From an uncultured Flavobacteriales bacterium (GTDB taxonomy: Bacteria > Bacteroidota > Bacteroidia > Flavobacteriales_G > Salibacteraceae): a DNA stretch of 64,000 bases. Each line of letters starts with the position of its first letter. Position 1 is the first letter of the stretch. Shown here in pieces: positions 19,380 to 32,459 of the stretch. The DNA lies in the NCBI GenBank assembly GCA_905479105.1, contig CAJQLE010000002.1, forward strand, positions 331,504-395,503, read 5' to 3'. The notes beneath the pieces were generated by a model. That model ran no database searches and was not told where the DNA came from. It worked only from the letters and a program-made list of their open reading frames with translations. Position numbers and translations under genes: made by a program.

Positions 19380-20522
19380 CTATTCTTTGCTGATCACTTC
19401 AAAGACTACTCTTCTATTTTGCGCTTGACCTGCAACAGATGCATCTTCAGTAGATGGGTCAAAGTCCTGGAGTCCAACAATCAAAAGCTTATTCTCATAT
19501 GCTCCCAACTTTACCAGCTGATCTTTGACTGTTTGAGCGCGTTGCAATGACACATCACCGGTTACTTTCACCTCTTCCACTGGATCTGTATGTCCAGTAA
19601 TCTTGACCTTGTACTTTGGATGCTGCTGTAAAAGAGTGGCCACTTTTTGCATATCAACTTTTGCGTCTTCCTTGATAACTGAACTTGCCTCATCAAAATA
19701 TATTCTGGTCATTTCAATATCTTCAGTGACATCCAGTTCCATTTCTGAACTTATTTCCTTTGAATATTTCACTTGAAGAGAGCTTCCACTTGCATCAACT
19801 TCACAATCACAAGATTCAACACCAGCCATATTCATTACTGAAACATCGTCAATATAATAGTATCCTGTTCGTGCTTGTGAACCGATTATTCCTTTTGGCT
19901 TCCTGATTTTTTCTTCTTGCGTTTCAGATGAAGGCGCAAAGTTTCCAATGGTCAAGTATTTCTCATTTCCATTTGCAATAAAAGTGTGACAAATATCTTC
20001 CCAATCAAATTGCTCCATGAAAATCTTATTCTGAGAGTGAATTATCTGAGGTGTTATCGCTCCGGCTTGCAGGGCCTCAATATCCATCGGCTTTTCACTC
20101 AAATACATTCCTAGGTTATTGCAAGCATACTTAGATAGCAAACCGAGCATCACACTCATTTTAACGCAATAAACTTTTTCTTCTTCAAGACCCGAGCTTA
20201 ATTTAATTTGAAGGTAAGTTTTCGGCTCGGCATCTTTGTATGAATACATCACAATTCCAGCATATCCTTCACCATCCTTTGGAGCACCATCACCATAAAG
20301 ATTCATAGGAACCCCCCAATCTTCACCTTTAGATTTCGGGTTGAAAAGATCAGCCTTAGCCTCTGTGCCAGAATTCCAAGGGTATGCGTAAACAATAGAA
20401 CCTTGCTCTTTAATCTTTTTAGAAACAGATTCAAAACTTCCGTTTTGCACCAAATTTCCTTGAGCAAAAGCTGATCCTGCAGCAATTGACAATAGGGTTA
20501 TGAAAGAAAATAATCTCTTCAT
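19380..20522 (-). CDS. OmpA-family outer-membrane protein
   Basis: A 380-aa exported protein. The signal peptide ends around AGSAFA (about residue 20). The N-terminal two thirds resemble a beta-sandwich carbohydrate-binding-like domain (NLVQNGSFES opening, a GYYYIDDVSV closing motif). The C-terminal part from about residue 270 is an OmpA-like peptidoglycan-binding domain (IYFDEASSVI, KITGHTD, SLQRAQTVKDQL, QNRRVVFEV). This combination is common in Bacteroidota envelope proteins. It probably tethers the outer membrane to peptidoglycan. It lies 10 bases after hemE. Confidence 0.85.
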   Translation of the reverse strand: MKRLFSFITLLSIAAGSAFAQGNLVQNGSFESVSKKIKEQGSIVYAYPWNSGTEAKADLFNPKSKGEDWGVPMNLYGDGAPKDGEGYAGIVMYSYKDAEPKTYLQIKLSSGLEEEKVYCVKMSVMLGLLSKYACNNLGMYLSEKPMDIEALQAGAITPQIIHSQNKIFMEQFDWEDICHTFIANGNEKYLTIGNFAPSSETQEEKIRKPKGIIGSQARTGYYYIDDVSVMNMAGVESCDCEVDASGSSLQVKYSKEISSEMELDVTEDIEMTRIYFDEASSVIKEDAKVDMQKVATLLQQHPKYKVKITGHTDPVEEVKVTGDVSLQRAQTVKDQLVKLGAYENKLLIVGLQDFDPSTEDASVAGQAQNRRVVFEVISKE

Positions 20523-20532
20523 TTTTATGATT

Positions 20533-21549
20533 TTAATTCTTGCTTGATTTTATAGTATCGATAAACAATTTCACTTTTCTCCAGTCCGTATCTGGATAAA
20601 CACCATGGCCTAAATTAGCAATGTGTCCTCCACCAGCAAATGATCTTAACATCTCATTAGTCTTTTGAACGACAACATCATCGCTAGCATATAGCAACGT
20701 TGGATCCAAATTTCCTTGCAAAACTTTTGAAGGGTTAATGGCTCTAATAAACTTAGGATCCATTGTCCAATCTAGGCCCACAGCATTATAGGAACTTGAC
20801 ATTAAATCTTCCATTGCAAAATGAGCCCCTTTGGCAAAAACAATATTCGGAACGCTATTCACTTCTTGAGCAATTCGATTTAAATATGGCATACAAAACT
20901 CTCTGTAGAGTTCTTCGCTCAGCACACCAGCCCATGAATCAAACACTTGATAGAGAGAAACTCCAGCTTCAATCTGAAGCTTCAAATAATTGATTGTTGA
21001 TGTTGTAATCTTCTCCAATAACATATGCGACTCCTTCGGATTGGCATGCAACCATTTTCGTGCATTAGAAAAAGTCTTACTTCCCTGCCCTTCGATCATA
21101 TAGCACAAAATCGTAAAAGGTGCACCGGCAAATCCAATGACAGGAACACGACCATTCAGACGTTTCACTGTCTCACGTATGGCATCATAAACGTAGGTCA
21201 ACTCTTCACCATTAATAACGTTAAGCTTCTCAATATCGGACTTTCTTTTAACTACTTCAGGAAAGTGAGGACCTTTGCCTTTTATCATCTCATAAGGAAG
21301 ACCCATCGCATCGGGAATCACCAAAATATCAGAGAAAATTATAGCCGCGTCTACCCCAAGGATATCAACCGGCTGAACCGTAACTTCTGCCGCTAAATCA
21401 GGAGTTTCAACTAACTCCTTGAATCCTGATAGACTAGCGCGTAGCTCACGATATTCAGGAAGAATACGTCCTGCTTGACGCATAACCCACACTGGACTTC
21501 GCTCGGTTTTCTCACCTCGAGCTGCTCTAATGATTAAATCGTTCTGCAC
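20533..21549 (-). CDS. hemE: Uroporphyrinogen decarboxylase
   Basis: HemE, 338 aa, decarboxylates the four acetate side chains of uroporphyrinogen III to give coproporphyrinogen III in haem synthesis. The diagnostic N-terminal motif [19 protein letters not shown] is complete; GFAGAPFTI and the C-terminal [15 protein letters not shown] segments are present. Length is standard. It is followed at 10 bases by the ompA-like gene and preceded at 26 bases by aconitase on the same strand; co-transcription is plausible but not proven. Confidence 0.96.
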   Translation of the reverse strand: MQNDLIIRAARGEKTERSPVWVMRQAGRILPEYRELRASLSGFKELVETPDLAAEVTVQPVDILGVDAAIIFSDILVIPDAMGLPYEMIKGKGPHFPEVVKRKSDIEKLNVINGEELTYVYDAIRETVKRLNGRVPVIGFAGAPFTILCYMIEGQGSKTFSNARKWLHANPKESHMLLEKITTSTINYLKLQIEAGVSLYQVFDSWAGVLSEELYREFCMPYLNRIAQEVNSVPNIVFAKGAHFAMEDLMSSSYNAVGLDWTMDPKFIRAINPSKVLQGNLDPTLLYASDDVVVQKTNEMLRSFAGGGHIANLGHGVYPDTDWRKVKLFIDTIKSSKN

Positions 21550-21575
21550 TTATTAGTTTATATCTATAAATCTGA

Positions 21576-23846
21576 TTAGTTTGAAGACGCTTGTCTCTTG
21601 ATTAAATTCAGTGCACTTCCGGCCTTATACCAATCTATTTGAGCTTGGTTATAAGTGTGAGCCAAAGAAATAAGATCCTTACTCCCGTCTGTGTGCAAGA
21701 CCTCAAGTGTTAAGTTCTTGTCTGGAGAAAAGCTTTCAAGATCAATAAAATTGAAGGTGTCATCTTCTAATATTCTATCGTAGTCGGCTTCATTCACAAA
21801 CGTCAAGCCAAGCATTCCTTGCTTTTTTAAGTTGGTTTCGTGGATTCTAGCGAAAGACTTCACAACAACCGCTATCACTCCAAGATGTCTTGGCTCCATA
21901 GCCGCGTGCTCTCTAGAAGAGCCTTCTCCATAATTGTGATCTCCAACGACTATCGAAGGCACATTAGCTGCTTTGTAAGCTCTTGCAGAAGCAGGAACCT
22001 CCATTTTATCGCCAGACAATTGGTTCACTACTTCGTTGGTAGCTCCTCCAAATGCATTGACTGCACCAATAAGAAGGTTGTTTGAAATATTATCTAAATG
22101 ACCTCTATATCTCAACCAAGGACCTGCCATTGAAATATGATCGGTTGTGCATTTACCAAAAGCTTTAATGAGAAGTTTTAATCCATTGATATTACCTCCA
22201 TCCCATGGAGCAAAAGGCTCAAGCAATTGAAGTCGAGAAGACTCTGGATTTACCTTGATCTCAATTCCACCGCCATTTTCTGCTGGAGCTTGATATCCTG
22301 GATCTTCAACATCAAAACCTTTTGGAGGAAGTTCAAACCCCGTTGGATCATCAAACTTCACCTCTTCACCTTTATCGTTGGTTAAAGTATCCGTAAGTGG
22401 ATTAAAGTCAAGTCTACCACTAATTGCAACAGCCGCAACCATTTCTGGTGACGTCACAAAAGCATGAGTGTTTGGATTGCCATCTGCGCGCTTAGAGAAG
22501 TTCCTATTAAATGAGTGAATAATAGAGTTCTTCTTTTCATCACCTGCTCCCGCTCTATCCCATTGACCAATGCACGGTCCACAAGCATTGGTAAACACCA
22601 TTGCTCCTAGCTGCTCGAATATGTCAATAAAACCATCACGAGCGATCGTATAACGCACTTGCTCTGACCCAGGATTAATACCAAACTCGGCTTTTGGCTT
22701 CAGACCTCTATCCACAGCTTGCTTAGCTATAGATGCCGCACGACTAATATCTTCATATGAACTATTTGTGCATGATCCTATCAATCCCCACTCTATATCT
22801 TTCGGCCAATCTTTTCCACTAAGCACTTCTTTCATTTTAGATACTGGAGTAGCCAAATCTGGAGTAAATGGACCATTGATATGTGGCTCCAACTCATTTA
22901 GGTTGATTTCGATTACTTGATCAAAATATTTTTCTGGGTTTGCGTACACCTCATCATCACCAGTCAGGTGCTCAGCAACTTGATCAGCCAATTCAACTAC
23001 TTCTTTGCGTCCAGTAGCAGTAAGGTATCGCCTCATGCTATCATCATATCCAAATGTTGATGTGGTAGCTCCAATTTCAGCACCCATATTGCAAATGGTT
23101 CCCTTACCCGTGCATGAGAGAGATAACGCTCCTTCACCGAAATATTCTACGATGCATCCGGTTCCACCTTTTACTGTAAGAATGCCCGCTACCTTAAGAA
23201 TAATATCTTTTGGTGATGTCCATCCACTTAGCTTACCAGTTAGTTTAATTCCAATAAGTTTTGGAAATTTAAGCTCCCATGCCATTCCAGCCATTACATC
23301 TACAGCATCAGCACCACCAACACCAATTGCGACCATTCCAAGACCACCAGCATTCACTGTGTGGCTATCTGTTCCGATCATCATTCCGCCCGGAAAAGCA
23401 TAGTTTTCCAAAACTACTTGATGTATAATTCCTGCACCTGGCTTCCAGAAACCAATTCCGTATTTACTAGAAACCGAAGACAGGAAATTGAAAACCTCGT
23501 TGTTCTTATTGATTGCTTCTTGAAGATCCTTATCAGCGCCAATTCTAGCTTGAATAAGGTGGTCAGCATGCACTGTAGAAGGCACAGCAGCCGTTGGCTT
23601 TCCTGCTTGCATAAATTGCAAAAGAGCCATTTGAGCCGTGGCATCTTGCATCGCTACTCTATCTGGCGCGAAATCAACATAACTTTTACCTCGAGCAAAC
23701 TCTTCATTTGCAGCTCCATCCCAAAGGTGAGTATAGAGAATTTTCTCAGAAAGAGTTAGTGGTTTATTTAATAGTTTTCTGGCGGCAGCAATGCGTTCTG
23801 GGTACTTTGCATAAACTGCTTTTATCATGTCCAAATCAAAGATCAT
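21576..23846 (-). CDS. Aconitate hydratase (mitochondrial type)
   Basis: A 756-aa aconitase interconverting citrate and isocitrate in the TCA cycle. The [4Fe-4S] ligands are C359 (GSCTNSS), C422 and C425 (NACGPCIGQ), nearly the numbering of animal mitochondrial aconitase. DSHTVNAGG and the C-terminal swivel-domain motif [15 protein letters not shown] are present. The mitochondrial-type sequence is usual in Bacteroidota. Together with the isocitrate dehydrogenase at 30.1 kb it covers two successive TCA steps, although the genes are not in one operon. Confidence 0.95.
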   Translation of the reverse strand: MIFDLDMIKAVYAKYPERIAAARKLLNKPLTLSEKILYTHLWDGAANEEFARGKSYVDFAPDRVAMQDATAQMALLQFMQAGKPTAAVPSTVHADHLIQARIGADKDLQEAINKNNEVFNFLSSVSSKYGIGFWKPGAGIIHQVVLENYAFPGGMMIGTDSHTVNAGGLGMVAIGVGGADAVDVMAGMAWELKFPKLIGIKLTGKLSGWTSPKDIILKVAGILTVKGGTGCIVEYFGEGALSLSCTGKGTICNMGAEIGATTSTFGYDDSMRRYLTATGRKEVVELADQVAEHLTGDDEVYANPEKYFDQVIEINLNELEPHINGPFTPDLATPVSKMKEVLSGKDWPKDIEWGLIGSCTNSSYEDISRAASIAKQAVDRGLKPKAEFGINPGSEQVRYTIARDGFIDIFEQLGAMVFTNACGPCIGQWDRAGAGDEKKNSIIHSFNRNFSKRADGNPNTHAFVTSPEMVAAVAISGRLDFNPLTDTLTNDKGEEVKFDDPTGFELPPKGFDVEDPGYQAPAENGGGIEIKVNPESSRLQLLEPFAPWDGGNINGLKLLIKAFGKCTTDHISMAGPWLRYRGHLDNISNNLLIGAVNAFGGATNEVVNQLSGDKMEVPASARAYKAANVPSIVVGDHNYGEGSSREHAAMEPRHLGVIAVVVKSFARIHETNLKKQGMLGLTFVNEADYDRILEDDTFNFIDLESFSPDKNLTLEVLHTDGSKDLISLAHTYNQAQIDWYKAGSALNLIKRQASSN

Positions 23847-23910
23847 TTCTATTTCTTTTTAGATTAGCAATATTAATAGATAGTAAGCTTTTAGAATGAC
23901 TTAAACAAAC

Positions 23911-23942
23911 AAAAAAAGGGAAGCCAATGGCTTCCCTTTAAT
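23911..23942 (-). terminator. Terminator of the rpsF-rpsR-rplI operon
   Basis: On the minus strand AAAGGGAAGCC-att-GGCTTCCCTTT followed by a T-run, an 11-bp perfect stem; it lies 22 bases after the rplI stop. Confidence 0.92.
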
Positions 23943-23963
23943 TCTATGTGTAAGAAGAATCAA

Positions 23964-24410
23964 TTATTCTCCTACTACTTCAAATGAAATGGTTTCAACC
24001 ACATCGCGGTGGAATGCAACCTCTGCTTCATATTGACCAACTGTTTTGATAGTTTCTCCTTTGATTTTGATGTTCTTACGATCAATTTCAAAACCAAGTT
24101 TTGTTATCTCTTCAGCTAGTTGAATATTGTTTACAGAACCAAAAATCTTTCCAGACTCTCCAACTTTAGCACCTACGGTGATGGACATGTCTTTCATTTT
24201 ATCAGCCATTTTCTGAGCTGCTGCTCTGACTTTCTCGATTTTCTTAGCTCTTTGACGTACTGTTTCAGCGTGCATCTTCTTCACAGATAGAGTTGCTAAA
24301 ATTGCGTGGCCTTGCGGTATAAGATAATTACGACCGAAACCATCCTTCACTTCCACTAGATCATCTTTGTAACCTAGCTTCTCAATGTCTGTTTTTAATA
24401 TAACTTCCAT
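23964..24410 (-). CDS. rplI: 50S ribosomal protein L9
   Basis: L9, 148 aa, which binds 23S rRNA near the L1 stalk and affects frame maintenance. The N-terminal domain opens with MEVILKTDIEKLGYKDDLVE and includes VKDGFGRNYLIPQG, the L9 signature; a long connecting helix (about 45-75) and a C-terminal domain follow. Last gene of rpsF-rpsR-rplI and followed by a strong terminator. Confidence 0.97.
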   Translation of the reverse strand: MEVILKTDIEKLGYKDDLVEVKDGFGRNYLIPQGHAILATLSVKKMHAETVRQRAKKIEKVRAAAQKMADKMKDMSITVGAKVGESGKIFGSVNNIQLAEEITKLGFEIDRKNIKIKGETIKTVGQYEAEVAFHRDVVETISFEVVGE

Positions 24411-24422
24411 ATCGATCTATAA

Positions 24423-24683
24423 TTATTTCATCATATCAGTAACATAAGGCATTAACGCCAAATGTCTTGATCTCTTAACTGCTTGAGACACTTTTCTTTG
24501 GTACTTCACAGAAGTTCCTGTAATTCTTCTTGGAAGAAGTTTACCCTGTTCGTTTACGAATCGTAGTAAGAAATCTGCATCCTTATAATCTACGTATTTG
24601 ATACCCGCTTTCTTGAACCAGCAGAATTTCTCCTTCTGTGTTTCAATAAGTATTGGGGTTAAATATCTAATATCATCAGCCAT
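24423..24683 (-). CDS. rpsR: 30S ribosomal protein S18
   Basis: S18, 86 aa, a small-subunit platform protein that pairs with S6. It has the S18 core YVDYKDADFLLRFVNEQGK, RRITGTSVKYQRKVSQAVKR and RHLALMPYV. The gene lies 11 bases after rpsF and 12 before rplI. Confidence 0.97.
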   Translation of the reverse strand: MADDIRYLTPILIETQKEKFCWFKKAGIKYVDYKDADFLLRFVNEQGKLLPRRITGTSVKYQRKVSQAVKRSRHLALMPYVTDMMK

Positions 24684-24694
24684 TTTTTCTCTTA

Positions 24695-25042
24695 TTAAGC
24701 GTTAGCAGTTTTCTTTGACTTGTCTCTTCTACCTTCAGCAAATGCCAAATGATCTTTGTCCATCTTCACGGTTAAGAAACGCATTATTCTTTCTTCACGA
24801 ATGAATTCCGTTTCGAGTGGTCCGATGAATTCAGGCTCAGCCTCGTATTCAACCAAATAGTAGAATCCAGTGGACTTCTTCTGGATAGGATAGGCCAATT
24901 TCTTTAGGCCCCAGTTTTCCTCATGGGTGATTTTTGCACCACCATTTTTGAGGAAAGCCATAAATTTCTTCACTGTTTCCTTTGTCTGGTCCTCAGACAA
25001 AACGGGAGTTAGAATGAAAACAGTTTCATAACGATTTGTCAT
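24695..25042 (-). CDS. rpsF: 30S ribosomal protein S6
   Basis: S6, 115 aa, with the ferredoxin-like core: [16 protein letters not shown] at the start, a central [12 protein letters not shown] segment and [10 protein letters not shown]. The basic tail ([11 protein letters not shown]) is short. First gene of the ribosomal operon; a good promoter lies about 35 bases upstream. The usual single-strand binding protein gene is not in this operon. Confidence 0.97.
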   Translation of the reverse strand: MTNRYETVFILTPVLSEDQTKETVKKFMAFLKNGGAKITHEENWGLKKLAYPIQKKSTGFYYLVEYEAEPEFIGPLETEFIREERIMRFLTVKMDKDHLAFAEGRRDKSKKTANA

Positions 25043-25074
25043 AAACTTTCTATTTACTTTTTAAAAATGGGCCG

Positions 25075-25104
25075 CAAAGATACGAACTAGTTCTTTGTTT
25101 ACAA
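25075..25104 (-). promoter_or_regulatory. Promoter of the rpsF operon
   Basis: On the minus strand TTG (complement of 25102-25104), 19 bases, then TATCTTTG (complement of 25075-25082). This has the same spacer length and the same -7 sequence as the rRNA promoter in this window. Confidence 0.8.
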
Positions 25105-25233
25105 GCATTATATCCATTCATCGCAGAACAAAGAATAAATGCAGGTTTATCTTCTGGGCCAATTTACTGGATGGCTTAATTACTGAATACATAAAGTACT
25201 AAGAATTAATTCAAGAAATATACTTTTGACGCG

Positions 25234-27093
25234 ATGTCAAACGGTCAAGAAAAATTCATTGTTTCTGCGAGAAAGTATCGTCCAGAGAGCTGGAAAGAGG
25301 TAATAGGTCAAGAGTCTATCACCGAAACCCTGCTTAATTCGATTCAGCAAGATCACATGGCCCATGCCTATTTGTTCTGCGGACCGCGAGGAGTTGGCAA
25401 GACTACTTGCGCTCGAATTTTCGCAAAAGAAATTAACCGAAGCGAGGATCATGGGGAAGATGAAGACTTCTCATTTAACATATTTGAACTAGATGCTGCA
25501 TCTAATAATAGTGTAGATGACATAAGGTCTCTGACGGACCAAGTTCGCATTCCACCGCAAGTAGGTAAGTACAAGGTCTATATCATTGATGAGGTTCATA
25601 TGCTGTCCAAGCAAGCTTTTAACGCTTTCTTAAAGACTTTAGAAGAACCACCTAAACACGCCATCTTCATATTAGCAACAACTGAAAAGCACAAAATCAT
25701 TCCAACGATTTTGAGTCGTTGCCAGATTTACGATTTCAACCGAATTGGAATAGAAGATATTGTGATGCAATTGAAGGGCATTGCTGAAAAGGAAAACATC
25801 AAATACGAAGAAGAAGCATTGCATGTAGTAGCTCAAAAAGCAGATGGAGCCATGCGTGATGCTCTTTCTATCTTCGATCAGCTATCAAGCTTTACCAACG
25901 AGAATTTGACCTATGAAGCGGTTTTAAAAAACCTTCATGTTCTCGATTATGACTACTACTTTAAAGTCACAGACTTTCTTTATAAATCGGACTTTGCAGA
26001 GGTATTGGTAATCCTTGATTCGATTTTAAAACAAGGTTTTGACGGTAGTCATTTTATCAGCGGTTTAGCGGGTCACTTTAGAGATTTACTTGTGTGCAAG
26101 GACCCGCGTACGCTCGGGTTACTCGAAGTAGGTGATTCTGTAAAAGCGAAGTATAGAGACCAAGCTCAAAATATTGACAGTGCGTGGATATTAAGTGCGC
26201 TCACCCTAGCATCGGAAACAGACTTTAAATATCGCAACGCCAGTAATCAGCGATTACTACTCGAGACATCTATGCTGAACATCGCAAGTTTAGACCTAGA
26301 AAAAAAAAACTCTCAACCTGAAGTAAAAATTCTTCCAGCGCCAACCGAAAAGAAGAAGCTAGAAGAGTCTCCCAAAAAAGAAGCCGCTACCATACAAGAG
26401 AAACAACCTGCTGCTGATGAAGTAAAAACCGAAGTGCAGGAAGAGGCAGAAGAACCATTAGAATCTAAAGACCCATCAGACTTAGAAGATTTTGAAGATT
26501 CGGTAGAACCGCATGAAGAAAATCTAGAAGAATCAGAAGAACCTTTAGTAAAAATTCAGCAAGAGTCTACTCCTCCTGAAGACGCTCCGATATCTCGCAG
26601 AACCAGGAGAAAACCGAGTACGGTTTCGTTGAAATTGGAAAATACGCTTGAAGAAAAGGCTCCCGCAGTCAAAGAAATCATCGAAGATCAAGTTGACGAA
26701 ATCAAAGAGCAAGCAATCGAATCTTCCGAGGAAAAATTAGAATTAGAATCGGCATGGAAAAAACTAAGCACCGAATCTTTTGAAGAAGGAAAAAGTGCTC
26801 TTTACAGCATCATGGCAAAGCAAAAAATTGCCGAACAAATTGAAGACGAGGTAATAACGGTAATCCTTTCTCACGAAGTAGATCAGGAAGAATTTATACA
26901 GCACAGTGCCCATGTTTTAATGAAGCTGCGCCAATACATGCAAACACCTTCATTAGGATTAAAAACCTTGGTTCAAGAAACAAAACATGAAACCAAATTA
27001 TTCACCGCTCAAGATAAATTTGAATATTTAGCCAGTCAAAATCCTGTATTACGGAAACTCAAGCAAGATTTGGACCTTGACATTTCTCATTAA
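25234..27093 (+). CDS. dnaX: DNA polymerase III subunit gamma/tau
   Basis: Clamp-loader ATPase, 619 aa. Walker A GPRGVGKT is at about 50-57, Walker B IIDEVHML at about 119-126, and the sensor/arginine-finger region TILSRCQIYDF follows. The collar domain runs to about residue 360, then a very acidic low-complexity linker (about 375-495) and a C-terminal domain of about 115 aa that should contact the polymerase. Unlike ordinary DnaX, the four-Cys zinc module normally placed between Walker A and DAASN is absent: about 17 polar, mostly acidic residues join AKEINR to FELDAASNN. A TACTTTTG element lies 6 bases before the ATG, which would give a very short leader. Confidence 0.93.
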   Translation: MSNGQEKFIVSARKYRPESWKEVIGQESITETLLNSIQQDHMAHAYLFCGPRGVGKTTCARIFAKEINRSEDHGEDEDFSFNIFELDAASNNSVDDIRSLTDQVRIPPQVGKYKVYIIDEVHMLSKQAFNAFLKTLEEPPKHAIFILATTEKHKIIPTILSRCQIYDFNRIGIEDIVMQLKGIAEKENIKYEEEALHVVAQKADGAMRDALSIFDQLSSFTNENLTYEAVLKNLHVLDYDYYFKVTDFLYKSDFAEVLVILDSILKQGFDGSHFISGLAGHFRDLLVCKDPRTLGLLEVGDSVKAKYRDQAQNIDSAWILSALTLASETDFKYRNASNQRLLLETSMLNIASLDLEKKNSQPEVKILPAPTEKKKLEESPKKEAATIQEKQPAADEVKTEVQEEAEEPLESKDPSDLEDFEDSVEPHEENLEESEEPLVKIQQESTPPEDAPISRRTRRKPSTVSLKLENTLEEKAPAVKEIIEDQVDEIKEQAIESSEEKLELESAWKKLSTESFEEGKSALYSIMAKQKIAEQIEDEVITVILSHEVDQEEFIQHSAHVLMKLRQYMQTPSLGLKTLVQETKHETKLFTAQDKFEYLASQNPVLRKLKQDLDLDISH

Positions 27094-27108
27094 ATCAACT
27101 TAAAATAC

Positions 27109-30039
27109 ATGAAAATTAAATCGCTCATTTTAGTGCTTGGCATTGCATCAATAGCCTTCACCTCATGCTCAAATTCAAGTCAAGAACCAGCAGCAGAAGC
27201 CTCAAAATACTCCTATGAGAGTGTAGAGAACGATCCGTTTGGATTGCGCATTTACACCTTAGATAATGGACTTAAAGTGTACATATCTGAGAACCATGCC
27301 GAGCCGCGTATTCAAACGAACATTGCTGTGAGAACGGGAAGTAAGCAAGATCCAAAAGACGCTACTGGATTGGCTCATTATCTGGAGCACATGTTGTTTA
27401 AGGGAACATCTGACATAGGTTCTTTAAACTGGGATGAAGAAAAGAAACATCTTAAAATGATTTCTGATCTCTATGAAGAGCATAGAAATACAGAGGATAT
27501 GGATGCTCGAAAAACCATCTATGGCAAGATCGATAGCCTATCTCAAATCGCAGCCACTTTTGTTTCTACCAATGAGTATGACAAAATGATCAGCGGATTG
27601 GGCGCACAGGGAACGAATGCATACACGAGTAACGAACGCACGGTTTACATCAACGATATTCCGAGCACTGAATTGGAAAAATGGTTAACCATTGAATCCG
27701 AAAGATTCAGTGAATTAGTGCTACGCCTTTTTCACACAGAACTTGAAGCTGTTTATGAAGAGTTCAATCGCGGTCAAGACAGCGACCGTAGACAAGGATA
27801 TTATAAGTCATTAGAGCTGTTGTTTCCAAATCACCCTTATGGACAGCAAACTACAATTGGCACGAGCGATCATTTGAAGAGCCCGAGCATGGAGAAAATT
27901 CATGATTATTTCAGCAGAAGATATGTGCCGAATAACATGGCCATCATATTGGCTGGAGATTTAGATCCTGACAAGACCATAGAAATGATTGACAATCACT
28001 TTGGTGGTATGAAGTCTCAACCAATCGAAGAAATCGCAATGCCAACGGAGAAACCAATTTCCGAACCAGTTATTGCTGATGTGATGGGCAGTGAAGCAGA
28101 ATTTGAAATGGTATCATTTCGTTTAGGAGGAATTCACACTAAAGATGCTATGTATGCTGAATTATTGGATGGGATTCTTAGTAATGGCAATGCCGGTTTA
28201 ATTGACTTAAATCTCAATCAGAAACAAAAAGTTCTTCGTGCCTACGCCTCTGCTTCTGTAAATGAAGATTATTCATGGTTTATGCTTACTGGCTATGCCA
28301 GAAACGGCCAAAAATTGGAAGAAGTCCGAGAACTTCTATTGGCGCAATTGGACAGTGTGAAAAATGGAAATTTTGAAGATTGGATGATTGACGCTGTTGT
28401 TCGTTCTTTCAAAAAAGACTTAATGAGTCAAATGGAAGCCAACTGGATTAGAGCCTATATCATTTCTGACGCCTTCATTCTGAATGAAGATTGGAAATCG
28501 GTTGTGAGCAAGTATGACGATATGGCCAAAGTCTCAAAGGATGAATTGATCGCTTGGACGAATGAGAATTTCACCAATAACTATGTGGCCATGAACAAGC
28601 GTATTGGAGAAAAGAATGTCTCTAAAGTAGACAAACCGCAAATCACTCCAATTGACATTAACCGCGAGGATAATTCAGACTTCTTTACCATGATCGATAC
28701 CATGGAATCAATGCGTTTAGAGCCTCAGTTTATTGACTTTGCATCTGCCATTCAAAAATCAACCATTGGTGGAAAAGTACCATTGCATTATGTGAAGAAT
28801 GAGATGAATGAGCTTTTTACAATGAATTACTTACTTGACATGGGTAAGAACCATGACCAAAAAGTAGCATTGGCAGTTGACTATCTTCCTTACTTGGGAA
28901 CAGATGAATTATCTCCTGCTGAGGTTCAAAAAGAATTGTTCAAGCTTGGAGTGAGCTTCGATGTTTACACCTCTGCCGACAAATCTTACATCACGCTTAC
29001 CGGATTGGAAGAAACCTTTGAAGAAGGCGTTCAGCTTTTCGAAAAGATTTTAGCTTCTGTGGTTGCTGACGAAAACAGCTACAAGGAAATGGTTATGGGT
29101 GAGTTGAAAAAGCGCTCTGACAAGAAGTTAGACAAAGGTCAAATCCTATTCAGAGGAATGGCAGACTATGCCAAGTATGGGGCTGAAAATCCTTTCAACG
29201 ATTTGATCTCTGCAGATGAGCTGAAAGCAATTGACCCTAACGAATTAACCGACCTCTTGCATCAACTCACAAGCTTTGAACACCGCATTTTATATTACGG
29301 TCCGCAAGACATTAATGCAGTAAGCACTGTGCTTGAGGCCAATCACAAGATGCCAGAAACATTGATGGCGTTGCCTGCTGAAAAGGAATACCCTGAATTG
29401 GCAACAGACAAGAATGTTGTTTACTTCTGTGAGTATGACATGGTACAAACTGAGTTAATGATGTATCACCGCGGTGGAACTTTTGATGAAGGCATTCTAC
29501 CTGAGTCCAAAATTTTCAATGAATATTTTGGTGGAGGACTTTCCTCCATTGTTTTCCAAGAAATTAGAGAATCTAAAGCATTGGCCTATTCAGCTTATGC
29601 TGGTTATTCCATACCAAGTGAAGCGGATGATCATAATTATGTGCGCGGTTACATTGGAACTCAAGCCAACAAATTAGGTGATGCTACCAATGCATTGCTT
29701 GAATTGATGAGCAACATCCCACGTGCCGACAAGCAATTTGAAGGAGCGAAGTTGAGTGCGATGAAGCAAATTGAAACCAACAGAACAACAGGAAGCAGCA
29801 TTCTGTGGAGCTATGAGCGCGCTCAAAAACTGGGTATTGATTATGATCTCAATCAAAAAATATATCCTCAATTGGAAGGAATGACTTTCGAAGCACTTCA
29901 GGCATTCTTTGATCAAAACATAAAAGGTAAAACATATACCTACGTTATGATTGGCAAGAAGAGTGAAACAGATTTTGAGGCGCTGAAAAAACTTGGCCCG
30001 GTAAAAGAACTTTCATTGAAAGAAGTATTCGGATACTAA
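27109..30039 (+). CDS. M16 family metallopeptidase lipoprotein
   Basis: A 976-aa zinc peptidase of the pitrilysin/insulinase family. Signal peptide with lipobox Cys at residue 20 (FTSC), so it is likely anchored in the envelope. The inverted zinc motif HYLEH gives H90, E93, H94; the third ligand Glu is in the downstream ELEAVYEEFNRG. A second, inactive M16 domain follows, as is usual for the long family members; its GGGLSSIVFQEIRESKALAYS segment is typical. The gene starts 15 bases after dnaX and ends at its own terminator. Confidence 0.92.
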   Translation: MKIKSLILVLGIASIAFTSCSNSSQEPAAEASKYSYESVENDPFGLRIYTLDNGLKVYISENHAEPRIQTNIAVRTGSKQDPKDATGLAHYLEHMLFKGTSDIGSLNWDEEKKHLKMISDLYEEHRNTEDMDARKTIYGKIDSLSQIAATFVSTNEYDKMISGLGAQGTNAYTSNERTVYINDIPSTELEKWLTIESERFSELVLRLFHTELEAVYEEFNRGQDSDRRQGYYKSLELLFPNHPYGQQTTIGTSDHLKSPSMEKIHDYFSRRYVPNNMAIILAGDLDPDKTIEMIDNHFGGMKSQPIEEIAMPTEKPISEPVIADVMGSEAEFEMVSFRLGGIHTKDAMYAELLDGILSNGNAGLIDLNLNQKQKVLRAYASASVNEDYSWFMLTGYARNGQKLEEVRELLLAQLDSVKNGNFEDWMIDAVVRSFKKDLMSQMEANWIRAYIISDAFILNEDWKSVVSKYDDMAKVSKDELIAWTNENFTNNYVAMNKRIGEKNVSKVDKPQITPIDINREDNSDFFTMIDTMESMRLEPQFIDFASAIQKSTIGGKVPLHYVKNEMNELFTMNYLLDMGKNHDQKVALAVDYLPYLGTDELSPAEVQKELFKLGVSFDVYTSADKSYITLTGLEETFEEGVQLFEKILASVVADENSYKEMVMGELKKRSDKKLDKGQILFRGMADYAKYGAENPFNDLISADELKAIDPNELTDLLHQLTSFEHRILYYGPQDINAVSTVLEANHKMPETLMALPAEKEYPELATDKNVVYFCEYDMVQTELMMYHRGGTFDEGILPESKIFNEYFGGGLSSIVFQEIRESKALAYSAYAGYSIPSEADDHNYVRGYIGTQANKLGDATNALLELMSNIPRADKQFEGAKLSAMKQIETNRTTGSSILWSYERAQKLGIDYDLNQKIYPQLEGMTFEALQAFFDQNIKGKTYTYVMIGKKSETDFEALKKLGPVKELSLKEVFGY

Positions 30040-30083
30040 GCCAAATTTTATTGATGACCTAAATCATTAAAGCACATTTCATA

Positions 30084-30121
30084 AAGGGGAGCAGAAGTCT
30101 AACTTGGCTCCTCTTTTTTTA
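30084..30121 (+). terminator. Terminator after the M16 peptidase gene
   Basis: GGGGAGC stem pairing with GCTCCTC across a loop of about 15 bases, followed by TTTTTTT; one mismatch in the stem. Confidence 0.75.
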
Positions 30122-30130
30122 GAACAATAA

Positions 30131-32374
<2,244 letters not shown>

Positions 32375-32397
32375 GCATCACGCTGAAAATGATTTGG

Positions 32398-32436
32398 AAA
32401 GTGCTTTTACATTCATTTGTAAAGGCACTTTTCTAT
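32398..32436 (+). terminator. Terminator after isocitrate dehydrogenase
   Basis: AAAGTGCTTTTACA pairs with TGTAAAGGCACTTT (one G-T pair) across a 6-base loop, followed by a T-rich run. Confidence 0.8.
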
Positions 32437-32459
32437 TTTAGTAGAACGCTAATGAAAAA

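Noticed and set aside
25221..25228. TACTTTTG as a full promoter for dnaX
   Set aside because: The -7 element matches but there is no TTG at the usual distance, and the start site would fall almost at the ATG; only mentioned with the gene.
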